Origin: Scatosoma sp964459515
GTDB taxonomy: Bacteria > Bacillota > Clostridia > Christensenellales > Borkfalkiaceae
NCBI GenBank assembly: GCA_964459515.1
Contig: CAYWML010000010.1
Span: 1-28,667 of the forward strand
DNA: 28,667 nucleotides
Direction: 5' to 3'
Program-made: the position numbers and the translations under genes
Shown: in pieces, positions 13,314 to 20,542 of the stretch
Layout of the letters: each line of letters starts with the position of its first letter
Numbering within the stretch: position 1 is the first letter of the stretch
Notes under the pieces: generated by a model
What the model was told of the DNA's origin: nothing
The model's input: only the letters and a program-made list of their open reading frames with translations
Databases searched by the model: none

Positions 13314-15119
13314 ATCTTTATTCGTTTTAAGAATTTCCATGAAAACTTCGCTGGGAACTTCTACCGAGCCCATTTTACGCATACGTTTTTTGCCTTCTTT
13401 CTGCTTTTCCAAAAGCTTTCGCTTACGCGTAATATCGCCGCCGTAGCATTTCGCGAGCACGTCTTTACGCACCGCTTTCACCGTTTCGCGTGCGATAATC
13501 TTGCCTCCGATAGCCGCCTGCACGGGTATTTCAAAAAGCTGACGGGGAATGGCGTCTTTTAAGTTTTCGCAAAGCGTTCTGCCGCGCTCGTACGCGCGTT
13601 CTTCAAACACGATCGTGGACAGCGCGTCGCAAATTTCGCCGTTGAGAAGAATATCCAAGCGGACGAGTTTCGACCGCTGGTAACCTGCCAATTCGTAATC
13701 GAAACTCGCATATCCTTTTGTGCGCGATTTCAAACTATCGAAGAAGTCGTATACGATTTCGTTGAGCGGAAGAGTATATTCGAGCTTTACGCGCCGCTCG
13801 TCCAAATAGGTCATATTTTTGAAAACGCCGCGTTTTTCCTTGCACAAATCCATGATCGCGCCCATATAATCGGGCGGCGTATACACTTCCGCTTTGACAA
13901 TCGGCTCTTCCATAAATTCGATATCCGACGGATCGGGCAAATGCGACGGATTATCCACGAAAAACTCCGTTCCGTCCGTTTTATGCACGCGGTAACTCAC
14001 CGAAGGCGCGGTCGTGATGATGTCCAAATTGAACTCCCGTTCGATACGCTCCTGTATAATCTCCATATGCAAAAGTCCCAAAAATCCGCAACGGAAGCCG
14101 AAACCGAGCGCGACGGAATTATCCGGTTCAAAAATCAACGACGCGTCGTTTAATTGCAACTTCAAAATCGCTTCTTTCAAGTCGTTGAACTTGCTCCCGT
14201 CCAACGGATAAATGCCGCAAAATACCACGGATTGCACCTTTTTATAACCGGGCAAGGGCATAGGCGCAGGCATATCCGCGGAAGTCACCGTATCGCCCAC
14301 CGCCACGTCCTGTATCGACTTGATCGAAGCCGCTATATAGCCGACTTCCCCTGCGCTGAGCCGCTCTTTCGGGGTGGGCGCAGGCGCAAACGCGCCGACT
14401 TCTGTAACGTCGTACTCCGTCGTAGAAAGGAAGGTCTTGATTCTATCCCCGACCTGCACCGTACCGTCCATCAACCGCACGAACAGAATAACGCCTTTAT
14501 AGTTGTCGTAATAACTGTCAAAAATCAAAGCCTTCAAAGGCTTTTCCGTATCGCCGTCGGGCGCAGGGAAATAAGTCGCGATTGCTTCCAAAAGGTTTTC
14601 GATATTCGTCCCCTCTTTCGCGGAAACGCAAGGAATATTCGACGCGTCCAAGCCGATAACGTCCTCGATTTCCTGCTTGACTTCGTCAATCCGCGCGCTC
14701 GGCAAATCGATTTTGTTGATGACGGGCAAAATCTCCAAATTGTTTTCCAAAGCAAGATATACGTTGGCGAGCGTTTGCGCCTCCACGCCCTGCGTGGCGT
14801 CCACCACCAAAATCGCGCCTTCGCACGCCGCAAGCGAACGGCTGACTTCGTAAGTAAAGTCCACGTGCCCCGGCGTATCAATCAAATTATACTCGTACTC
14901 CTGCCCGTTTTTCGCCGTATAGTACATACGCACGGGCGTGAGTTTTATCGTAATGCCGCGCTCCCGTTCGATATCCATGCTATCCAAAAGCTGTTCCTCC
15001 ATGTCGCGCTGAGAAACCTGCCCCGTGCGCTCTATCAAACGATCGGCAAGCGTGCTTTTACCGTGATCGATATGCGCGATGATACAAAAATTTCTTAAAT
15101 TGGAATTGGGTTTTGCCAT
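13311..15119 (-). CDS. lepA: elongation factor 4 (LepA)
   Basis: A 602-aa translational GTPase that acts on the ribosome (back-translocation or initiation-linked assembly). G1 is AHIDHGKST (residues 15-23), followed by the effector region ERGITIKL, G3 DTPGHVD, and G4 NKIDLP. The LepA-specific C-terminal domain ends in RKRKLLEKQKEGKKRMRKMG and SVEVPSEVFMEILKTNKD. Length and order are as in E. coli LepA (599 aa). AGGAAAAG precedes the ATG. It begins a run of genes through gltX, but the promoter must lie in the repeat-rich or gapped region upstream, because none is evident at 15120-15170. Confidence 0.98.
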   Translation of the reverse strand: MAKPNSNLRNFCIIAHIDHGKSTLADRLIERTGQVSQRDMEEQLLDSMDIERERGITIKLTPVRMYYTAKNGQEYEYNLIDTPGHVDFTYEVSRSLAACEGAILVVDATQGVEAQTLANVYLALENNLEILPVINKIDLPSARIDEVKQEIEDVIGLDASNIPCVSAKEGTNIENLLEAIATYFPAPDGDTEKPLKALIFDSYYDNYKGVILFVRLMDGTVQVGDRIKTFLSTTEYDVTEVGAFAPAPTPKERLSAGEVGYIAASIKSIQDVAVGDTVTSADMPAPMPLPGYKKVQSVVFCGIYPLDGSKFNDLKEAILKLQLNDASLIFEPDNSVALGFGFRCGFLGLLHMEIIQERIEREFNLDIITTAPSVSYRVHKTDGTEFFVDNPSHLPDPSDIEFMEEPIVKAEVYTPPDYMGAIMDLCKEKRGVFKNMTYLDERRVKLEYTLPLNEIVYDFFDSLKSRTKGYASFDYELAGYQRSKLVRLDILLNGEICDALSTIVFEERAYERGRTLCENLKDAIPRQLFEIPVQAAIGGKIIARETVKAVRKDVLAKCYGGDITRKRKLLEKQKEGKKRMRKMGSVEVPSEVFMEILKTNKD

Positions 15120-15169
15120 ATTCTTTTCCTATTTTTATTTCTATTTTTTCTTTCCGAGAATACCGCCTT

Positions 15170-15447
15170 CCGTTATGCGATAATCTTTTTTCGTTTCCGC
15201 CTGCGGCGGAGATTGCCGCAGTCGCGCGGAACGCGCTCCTTCGCAATGACGGGCAATCCGCTATGCGATAATCTTTTTTCGTTTCCGCCTGCGGCGGAGA
15301 TTGCCGCAGTCGCGCGNNNNNNNNNNNNNNNNNNNNNNNNNNNNNNNNNNNNNNNNNNNNNNNNNNNNNNNNNNNNNNNNNNNNNNNNNNNNNNNNNNNN
15401 NNNNNNNNNNNNNNNNGAACGCGCTCCTTCGCAATAACGGGCAAGCG
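15170..15447. repeat. 88-bp tandem repeat array interrupted by the N gap
   Basis: A unit beginning CCGTTATGCGATAATC at 15170 is repeated from 15258 (CCGCTATGCGATAATC); the period is 88 bp. The second copy runs into the Ns at 15317, and sequence after the gap (GAACGCGCTCCTTCGCAATA) continues the same unit. Read on the minus strand, the core (CATTGCGAAGGAGCGCG, then CGCGCGACTGCGGCAATCTC) is the same as in the 25117-25492 array, but in opposite orientation. The rest of 15448-15564 shows nothing but a short hairpin (GCGCAA/TTGCGC, 15546-15564) next to the LysR stop. Confidence 0.85.
15317..15416. other. assembly gap of 100 Ns
   Basis: Exactly 100 unknown bases, the usual placeholder for a gap of unknown size. 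The flanking bases (CAGTCGCGCG before, GAACGCGCTCC after) join to give the intact 88-bp repeat unit, so the gap was caused by the tandem repeat. Confidence 0.97.
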
Positions 15448-15564
15448 GTTGCCGCCGCTTGAACGCCTGACGGCGTTTGTATTTTTGCTGTGTGGCGTTG
15501 CCCCTGCCCCCCTCAAAAGAAGCAATGCGCCTTGACTGCGGATTGGGCGCAAACGAGAGTTGCG

Positions 15565-16452
15565 CTATACGAGCGAATCGATAAAACAATGCAACGCGTA
15601 CGGCACGGATTTGTTTTTCGGCAACAGCATACCGATCGAACGCGTGGGAAGGGGCGGATCGACGGAAAGCTCGAACAGCGTTTCGGCTGTCAATTCGCTA
15701 CGCGCGTATTCACGCGGAATAACGCCGATGCCCATGCCGTGCGATACCAACCGTTTCATCAGCTCCCAACTGCCTACTTCGATGGCGGAACTGTGCTCTA
15801 CGCCGTGCGTATTTAAGAAATTTTCCAAAGCTTTTCGCGCCACCGTATTCTTATCCATGACAACGAGCGGATATTTCCGCAATTCCGTAAGCGAAAACGC
15901 GCCGCTCTCCGCAAGCGCGCGATATTTCTCCCCGACGACGAACACGTCGTTAAGGCGCATACAATCGCCGCGCAATAACAAGTCCGCGTGTGCCTCAATC
16001 GGCAAATTGACGAACGCTACGTCGCAAGCGTCCGCCTTGAGCTTTTCTATGGTCGTCGGCGTAAAATCCGCCTGCAATTCGATTTTTACGGCAGGGAAGC
16101 GCTCGTGAAAACACACCAGCTTATCCGCAAGAAAATACTCGAAAATCGTATCGCTTGCGCCGATGCGAATTACGCCCGTCGCCTTTTCCTTGGTTTCGGC
16201 AATCCGCGCTTCTGCCGCTTGCAACAGCGCAAGCGCGCGCTCCACCTCATCGAAAATCAATTTGCCGCCCTGCGCGGAAAGCTCCATGCCGCGGTGCGTG
16301 CGATTAAACAAGCTGACGCCGAGCTGATTTTCCAACTGCTTCACCGACTGCGAAACAGCCGGTTGCGAAATGTACAACGCTTCCGCCGCACGCGTAAGAC
16401 TGCCGCATTTTGCCACGGTATAAAACACTCTATACAAATCCAAATTTACCAT
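15565..16452 (-). CDS. LysR-family transcriptional regulator
   Basis: A 295-aa LysR-type regulator. The N-terminal winged helix-turn-helix (residues 1-60) has the standard pattern AKCGSLTRAAEALYISQPAV and QSVKQLENQLGVSLFNR; the periplasmic-binding-protein-like effector domain occupies about 90-290. LysR proteins usually control a divergent or adjacent gene with an effector metabolite, but here the neighbour on the left is the repeat region and lepA, and the gene follows mnmE on the same strand by 37 bp. Its target is therefore not evident. A GGGGCAGGT element 8 bases before the ATG is the likely ribosome binding region. Confidence 0.93.
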   Translation of the reverse strand: MVNLDLYRVFYTVAKCGSLTRAAEALYISQPAVSQSVKQLENQLGVSLFNRTHRGMELSAQGGKLIFDEVERALALLQAAEARIAETKEKATGVIRIGASDTIFEYFLADKLVCFHERFPAVKIELQADFTPTTIEKLKADACDVAFVNLPIEAHADLLLRGDCMRLNDVFVVGEKYRALAESGAFSLTELRKYPLVVMDKNTVARKALENFLNTHGVEHSSAIEVGSWELMKRLVSHGMGIGVIPREYARSELTAETLFELSVDPPLPTRSIGMLLPKNKSVPYALHCFIDSLV

Positions 16453-16489
16453 AAACGCATACCTGCCCCTATCGTTTTATCAAACAACG

Positions 16490-17833
16490 TTATTTCCCGA
16501 CACAAAACTTCATGAAAATTTCTTCGATAATTCGCTCCGTAGCCGTTTCGCCCGTAATTTCGCCGAGGGCGTCCCACGCCGCTTTCACGTCCATAACGAT
16601 CAGTTCCAACGGTTCTTCGCGACAAGCAACGACGGCGTGCGCCAAATACTCCTTTGCGCGCCGCAACGCGTCGTAATGCCGTTCCTCGATCAAAAACGCC
16701 GCGTCCTCGCTTCGCGCGCCGAAGCCTTTCTCCAACAGCAACTGCTTTAACCGAGCAATCCCCTCGCCCGTCACCGCCGAAGTGTACACGTCCGCATCCG
16801 ATTCGGTTTCGTCCTTTAAGATATCCGATTTGTTGACCACTTTAATAAGCGGTTTCCCCTGCAACATTTGCAAGACGCGCGCGTCCTCTTCGTCCAAACC
16901 CTGCTCCGCCAAGTCGGCAACGAACACGGCAACGTCTGCGGCGCGTATAATCCGTTCAGCATGCTCTATACCGATATTTTCAATGCGGTCGCCGCTGCGG
17001 CGTACGCCTGCCGTATCGTATAAATTAAACTTCTTCCCGTCGATTTCCAACACACCTTCAACGGCGTCGCGCGTCGTACCTGCCACGTCGGAAACGATGG
17101 CTTTTTCATACCCCAAAAGCCGATTGAGCAGGGAGCTTTTTCCCGTATTCGGTTTACCGCAGATCGCCACGGTAACGCCCGATTTTATCTTTTTGCCGAC
17201 GGCGTAACTATCCGTCATCGTTTGCAAGCGGTCGCGCAAGTTTGCAAGCGCGGCGGAAAGCTCGGTAAGCGCCCCTTCTTTCACGTCCTCTTCGGGATAA
17301 TCCATCGTAACGTCCGCCCCTGCGAGCAACGTCGTAAGTTCCGCCTGCATGGCGCGCACCGCTTTGGTGAGCCGTTCGCTGTACAGCAAATACCCTGCCT
17401 TTACCTCCGCCTCCGATTCGCCGTTGATCATATCGGCAACCCCCTCGCAGGATGCCAAGGACAGTTTCCCGTTTAAGAAAGCACGTTTGGTAAACTCTCC
17501 TCTGCCGGCCGCTTTCGCGCCTAATCGAAATGCCTGTTTCAATACGCCGCGCGCGATACTTTCGCCGCCGTGGCACTGAAATTCCACGACGTCCTCCCCC
17601 GTATAGCTGGCAGGCGATTTGAAATATACGCACAAGCCGTAATCGGAAAAATGTTCCGTTTCGATTTGTCCCGGATACATGCGGTACGGCTCGAAATCCG
17701 CAACGGCAATACGTCCTGTGGGGCGAAACATTTTTTCCGCGATCGAAAGCGGACTCTTTCCGCTGATACGAATAATCGCCACACCGCCCTTTCCCGACGG
17801 CGTTGCTATCGCCGCAATATTTTCTTCCGACAT
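16490..17833 (-). CDS. mnmE: tRNA modification GTPase MnmE
   Basis: A 447-aa MnmE (TrmE). With MnmG it makes the (carboxymethyl)aminomethyl group on wobble U34 of certain tRNAs. The N-terminal tetrahydrofolate-binding domain begins ENIAAIATPSGKGGVAIIRI; the helical domain holds the inserted G domain with GKPNTGKSSLLNRLLG (about 225-240), the K-loop region DVAGTTRD, and NKSD. The protein ends in FCVGK, the conserved catalytic Cys C-terminus (usually FCIGK). The start follows AAAAGGAG by 7 bases, with a clear promoter at 17884-17912. Confidence 0.97.
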   Translation of the reverse strand: MSEENIAAIATPSGKGGVAIIRISGKSPLSIAEKMFRPTGRIAVADFEPYRMYPGQIETEHFSDYGLCVYFKSPASYTGEDVVEFQCHGGESIARGVLKQAFRLGAKAAGRGEFTKRAFLNGKLSLASCEGVADMINGESEAEVKAGYLLYSERLTKAVRAMQAELTTLLAGADVTMDYPEEDVKEGALTELSAALANLRDRLQTMTDSYAVGKKIKSGVTVAICGKPNTGKSSLLNRLLGYEKAIVSDVAGTTRDAVEGVLEIDGKKFNLYDTAGVRRSGDRIENIGIEHAERIIRAADVAVFVADLAEQGLDEEDARVLQMLQGKPLIKVVNKSDILKDETESDADVYTSAVTGEGIARLKQLLLEKGFGARSEDAAFLIEERHYDALRRAKEYLAHAVVACREEPLELIVMDVKAAWDALGEITGETATERIIEEIFMKFCVGK

Positions 17834-17883
17834 ATATGCTCCTTTTTATCGCTTAGTTATAAACGCAAGTTATATATAGGATT

Positions 17884-17912
17884 ATTATAGCACACCGAAA
17901 ATCATCTGTAAA
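17884..17912 (-). promoter_or_regulatory. sigma-A promoter of mnmE
   Basis: On the minus strand TTTACA (17907-17912) and TATAAT (17884-17889) are 17 bp apart, 50 bp before the mnmE start. Confidence 0.82.
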
Positions 17913-17934
17913 CCGTTTAATGGCTACAATTTAT

Positions 17935-17977
17935 AAAAATAGGCGGAAAATATAATTTTTTCTTATTTTCCGCCTAT
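17935..17977 (-). terminator. intrinsic terminator of the ecf-truA operon
   Basis: ATAGGCGGAAAATA (17939-17952) and TATTTTCCGCCTAT (17964-17977) form a perfect 14-bp stem; on the minus strand it is followed by TTTTATAA. It ends the transcript that includes the membrane protein at 18028. Confidence 0.85.
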
Positions 17978-18027
17978 ATCGTCGTATATTTTCTGTTTTT
18001 TAACCGCCTGAAAAGCCGCGCCGCCTC

Positions 18028-18939
18028 TCAATTAAAGAAGAAATCGTCGTCGTCCGAAGCGGAGGCATTTTCCGAATTTTCTTTCTTTTCCGATGCAGAA
18101 GCGTTCTTTTCCGAAGAGAACTCCGCAAACGGATCTTCGGGTGCTTCGCCGCTCGGCATATCCGAAGGACGACGAGAATCTCCGTAAGGATTTCCGTACG
18201 GGTTTCCGTAAGGATTGCCATAGCCGCCGTACGGTTGGTTATAATTGCCGTAATAGGGGCGTTGTTGCCGCGCGTACGCTTCTCGGCGCGCACGAATATA
18301 CGCATCGTAGCCGATCGCCTCGCGATTGCGAAGAACGAAAATTGCGATATTGCCTGCAAACGGCACGAAAGCGGAAAGCAAACCGAGGCCGAAATAGTTT
18401 TTCGGATTATACTGCTTATATAATCCCATCAACAAAATCAGCAAGAAAACTTCGTAAAAAAGGCTGAAAATAGAAGAAAGATACAGCACCCCGATGTTAT
18501 AAAAAGTTTCCAGAGCCCGTTGCCCTTTCGTCGTCGTGGCGAAATGCAACACGGAAAGTTGCGCTTCCGACTGTTCGGGCAAGCCGCATTTTCGCAACAA
18601 ATATAACAACGAAAACGCAAGCAAGAAATCGTACACCGTCGTCACGATTTGAAAAATCATCGTGTACAAGCCCGCCCGTTTCACCTTTTGCCCGAAAAAG
18701 CTACACGTATCGGCGAGTTTTCCTATATAATACAAATTCAAGAACGGCACGAACGCCATCCATTTTTTCTCGAAGCCGCGCCTCGTCGCCATTCGATACA
18801 GCCCGACCCCCTGCAAAACGAACATAGCGACGAAAAGCGTCGCAACGACCGCAAGCGCGATCATGATTGCCGTCCGCTCCGTTTCGTTCTGCGCGTCCGA
18901 AAGCAACAAAACGTATTGTGCAAAACTCAATATATTCAT
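18028..18939 (-). CDS. membrane protein with Gly-Asn-Pro-Tyr-Gly repeats in its C-terminal tail
   Basis: A 303-aa protein of no family I can name. Hydrophobic segments lie at about residues 24-48, 95-115, 155-175 and 188-208, so four or five spans are likely. Motifs RRGFEKKWMAFVPFLNLYYIGKL and GLLSAFVPFAGNIAIFVLRNR recall small bacterial membrane proteins of the DUF805/TM2-like kind, which is only a resemblance. From about 218 the tail is low-complexity: Tyr/Gln-rich, then GNPYG three times in a row, then Ser/Glu/Asp-rich to an acidic end, DDDDFFFN. It is the last gene of the ecfA-ecfT-truA transcript, 33 bp after truA, with a terminator 50 bp downstream. Confidence 0.8.
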   Translation of the reverse strand: MNILSFAQYVLLLSDAQNETERTAIMIALAVVATLFVAMFVLQGVGLYRMATRRGFEKKWMAFVPFLNLYYIGKLADTCSFFGQKVKRAGLYTMIFQIVTTVYDFLLAFSLLYLLRKCGLPEQSEAQLSVLHFATTTKGQRALETFYNIGVLYLSSIFSLFYEVFLLILLMGLYKQYNPKNYFGLGLLSAFVPFAGNIAIFVLRNREAIGYDAYIRARREAYARQQRPYYGNYNQPYGGYGNPYGNPYGNPYGDSRRPSDMPSGEAPEDPFAEFSSEKNASASEKKENSENASASDDDDFFFN

Positions 18940-18972
18940 AATTTCTTCTCCGTCTTTTCCTCTATATGATTC

Positions 18973-19719
18973 TTACTCGTATTCCACTTGCAACAACGTC
19001 AAACCCTTAGCCGGCATGGTTTTGCCGAGTAGCGCGCGCTCCCCGGAAGCGAAAGCTTTGCGCAAGCTCTCCTCCGTACGTCTGCCTGCGGCAAGATCCA
19101 ACAACTCTCCCGTCAACGTACGCACCATGTTGTACAAAAAGCCGTTGCCCGTGACGTACACGCGTATATCGCGCGAGCCGTAACTTTCTCCCTCTTCCAC
19201 GCGCACCGCATACACTGTACGCACCGTCGTTTTCACCGACGAACCTGCGGCGCAAAAAGCTTTGAAATCATGCTCGCCCTCGAATAGCTTAGCCGCTTTG
19301 CGAAGCTCCGTAAGCGGCGGCGCGTCGTCTATCCGCACGGCGTACCGCTCTTTCAACGGCATTTCCCGCGAAGAAACATACAAGGCGTAGCAATAAGTTT
19401 TTCGCTTCGCACTGCGGTTGCTGTCAAAATCGGTTGTAGCCGCCCCCCCTTCCGTTATCCGAACGTCGGACGGGAGAAAACGATTTAAGCAATCGGGCAT
19501 ACGCTCGGGCGGAACGCTGACATCCGCGTCGAAATGGCAAACCTGCCCGACGGCGTGTACGCCTGCGTCCGTTCTGCCGCTCGCCGTCACGCGCAACCGC
19601 ACGCCGAGCGCGGCTTGTACGGCGTTTTCCAATGTTTCCTGCACCGTCGGTGCGTTTTTTTGGCATTGCCAACCTGCGTACGCCGTACCGTCGTATGCAA
19701 TTTTCATCACGTAACGCAT
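18973..19719 (-). CDS. truA: tRNA pseudouridine synthase A
   Basis: A 248-aa enzyme that makes pseudouridine at positions 38-40 of the tRNA anticodon arm. The N-terminal KIAYDGTAYAGWQ and the catalytic ASGRTDAGVHA (Asp near residue 53) are diagnostic, as is the later YVTGNGFLYNMVRTLTGELL. Length is normal for TruA. It starts 10 bp after ecfT; the ATG has only a G-rich run (GGGGGGCGT) before it, and a second Met four codons later is an alternative start. The ecfAA'T-truA order is common in Firmicutes near the ribosomal protein cluster, though no ribosomal protein gene is present here. Confidence 0.96.
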   Translation of the reverse strand: MRYVMKIAYDGTAYAGWQCQKNAPTVQETLENAVQAALGVRLRVTASGRTDAGVHAVGQVCHFDADVSVPPERMPDCLNRFLPSDVRITEGGAATTDFDSNRSAKRKTYCYALYVSSREMPLKERYAVRIDDAPPLTELRKAAKLFEGEHDFKAFCAAGSSVKTTVRTVYAVRVEEGESYGSRDIRVYVTGNGFLYNMVRTLTGELLDLAAGRRTEESLRKAFASGERALLGKTMPAKGLTLLQVEYE

Positions 19720-19729
19720 ACGCCCCCCG

Positions 19730-20542
19730 TCAAATCAAAGCCGTCGTATACAGGCGCAACAAAATTACGCCCGTGAGCAATGCCGCCGCGGCAAAAAACG
19801 CAAGTGCGTCACGCCACGTAAAAGTCAATTTTTTATACTTCGTACGCACTTTACTGCCCGAATAGCAACGCGCGTCCATTGCATCGCCCAATTCGTCCGC
19901 GCGCCGAAACGCGCTGATCAAAAGCGGAATTAAAGTAGGAATAATCGCTTTCACGCGCTTTACCAAGCCGCCCGTTTCAAAATCCGCGCCGCGCGCTTTC
20001 TGCGCGTTCATGATCCGCCCCGTTTCCTCCGTCAAAATCGGAATAAACCGCAAGGCGATGGACATGATAAGCGCAAGCTCGTGCACGGGAAAACGAACGA
20101 GTTTTAAGGGCGATAACAAGCTCTCCACCCCGTCTGCCAAAGCTACGGGCGTAGTCGTCAATGTCAGCAAGGACGAGCCGAGCACCAAAAGAAACAAACG
20201 CGCCGCAAGAAAGATCGTATAATAAACGGCTTCTTTCGTAAGCGTGATAAATTTCCAGTGCCAAAGCACCGTTTCTCCGTCATAGAAAAACAAATTCAAA
20301 ACCGCCATGAAAAGCAATAAAAAGAGCACCGCTTTCACCGAGCGCAAAAGGGAAGAAAAAGGCACGCGCGAGCACGCGGCGACAACCGCGAACAACGCGG
20401 CGCACGCACCGAGCGCGTAAAAGTTTTTGCCTAAAAAAACGGCGACGATATACGCGATTAAAAACAGAATTTTCGTACGCGGATCGCACTTATGCACGAA
20501 AGAATTCGAGGGATAATATTGTCCGAAAGCCACGTCACGCAT
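19730..20542 (-). CDS. ecfT: energy-coupling factor transporter membrane component EcfT
   Basis: A 270-aa membrane protein of the ECF-type ABC importers. EcfT couples the two ATPases to interchangeable vitamin-binding S components. Seen here: an N-terminal conserved lead (FGQYYPSNSFVHKCDPRTKI), several membrane helices up to about residue 125, and the two coupling-helix signatures containing Ala-Arg-Gly/Cys: NAQKARGAD and MDARCYSGS. The start at 20542 follows GGGAGGTGCGGAAA; it overlaps the end of ecfA by 8 bp. A 27-base longer frame would lie entirely within ecfA. No S component is encoded in the window, so the module is probably a shared (group II) one. Confidence 0.95.
   Translation of the reverse strand: MRDVAFGQYYPSNSFVHKCDPRTKILFLIAYIVAVFLGKNFYALGACAALFAVVAACSRVPFSSLLRSVKAVLFLLLFMAVLNLFFYDGETVLWHWKFITLTKEAVYYTIFLAARLFLLVLGSSLLTLTTTPVALADGVESLLSPLKLVRFPVHELALIMSIALRFIPILTEETGRIMNAQKARGADFETGGLVKRVKAIIPTLIPLLISAFRRADELGDAMDARCYSGSKVRTKYKKLTFTWRDALAFFAAAALLTGVILLRLYTTALI

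Noticed and set aside
15058..15589. Open frames running through the N gap
   Set aside because: They depend on unknown bases read as open and on repeat sequence; none has a recognisable product.
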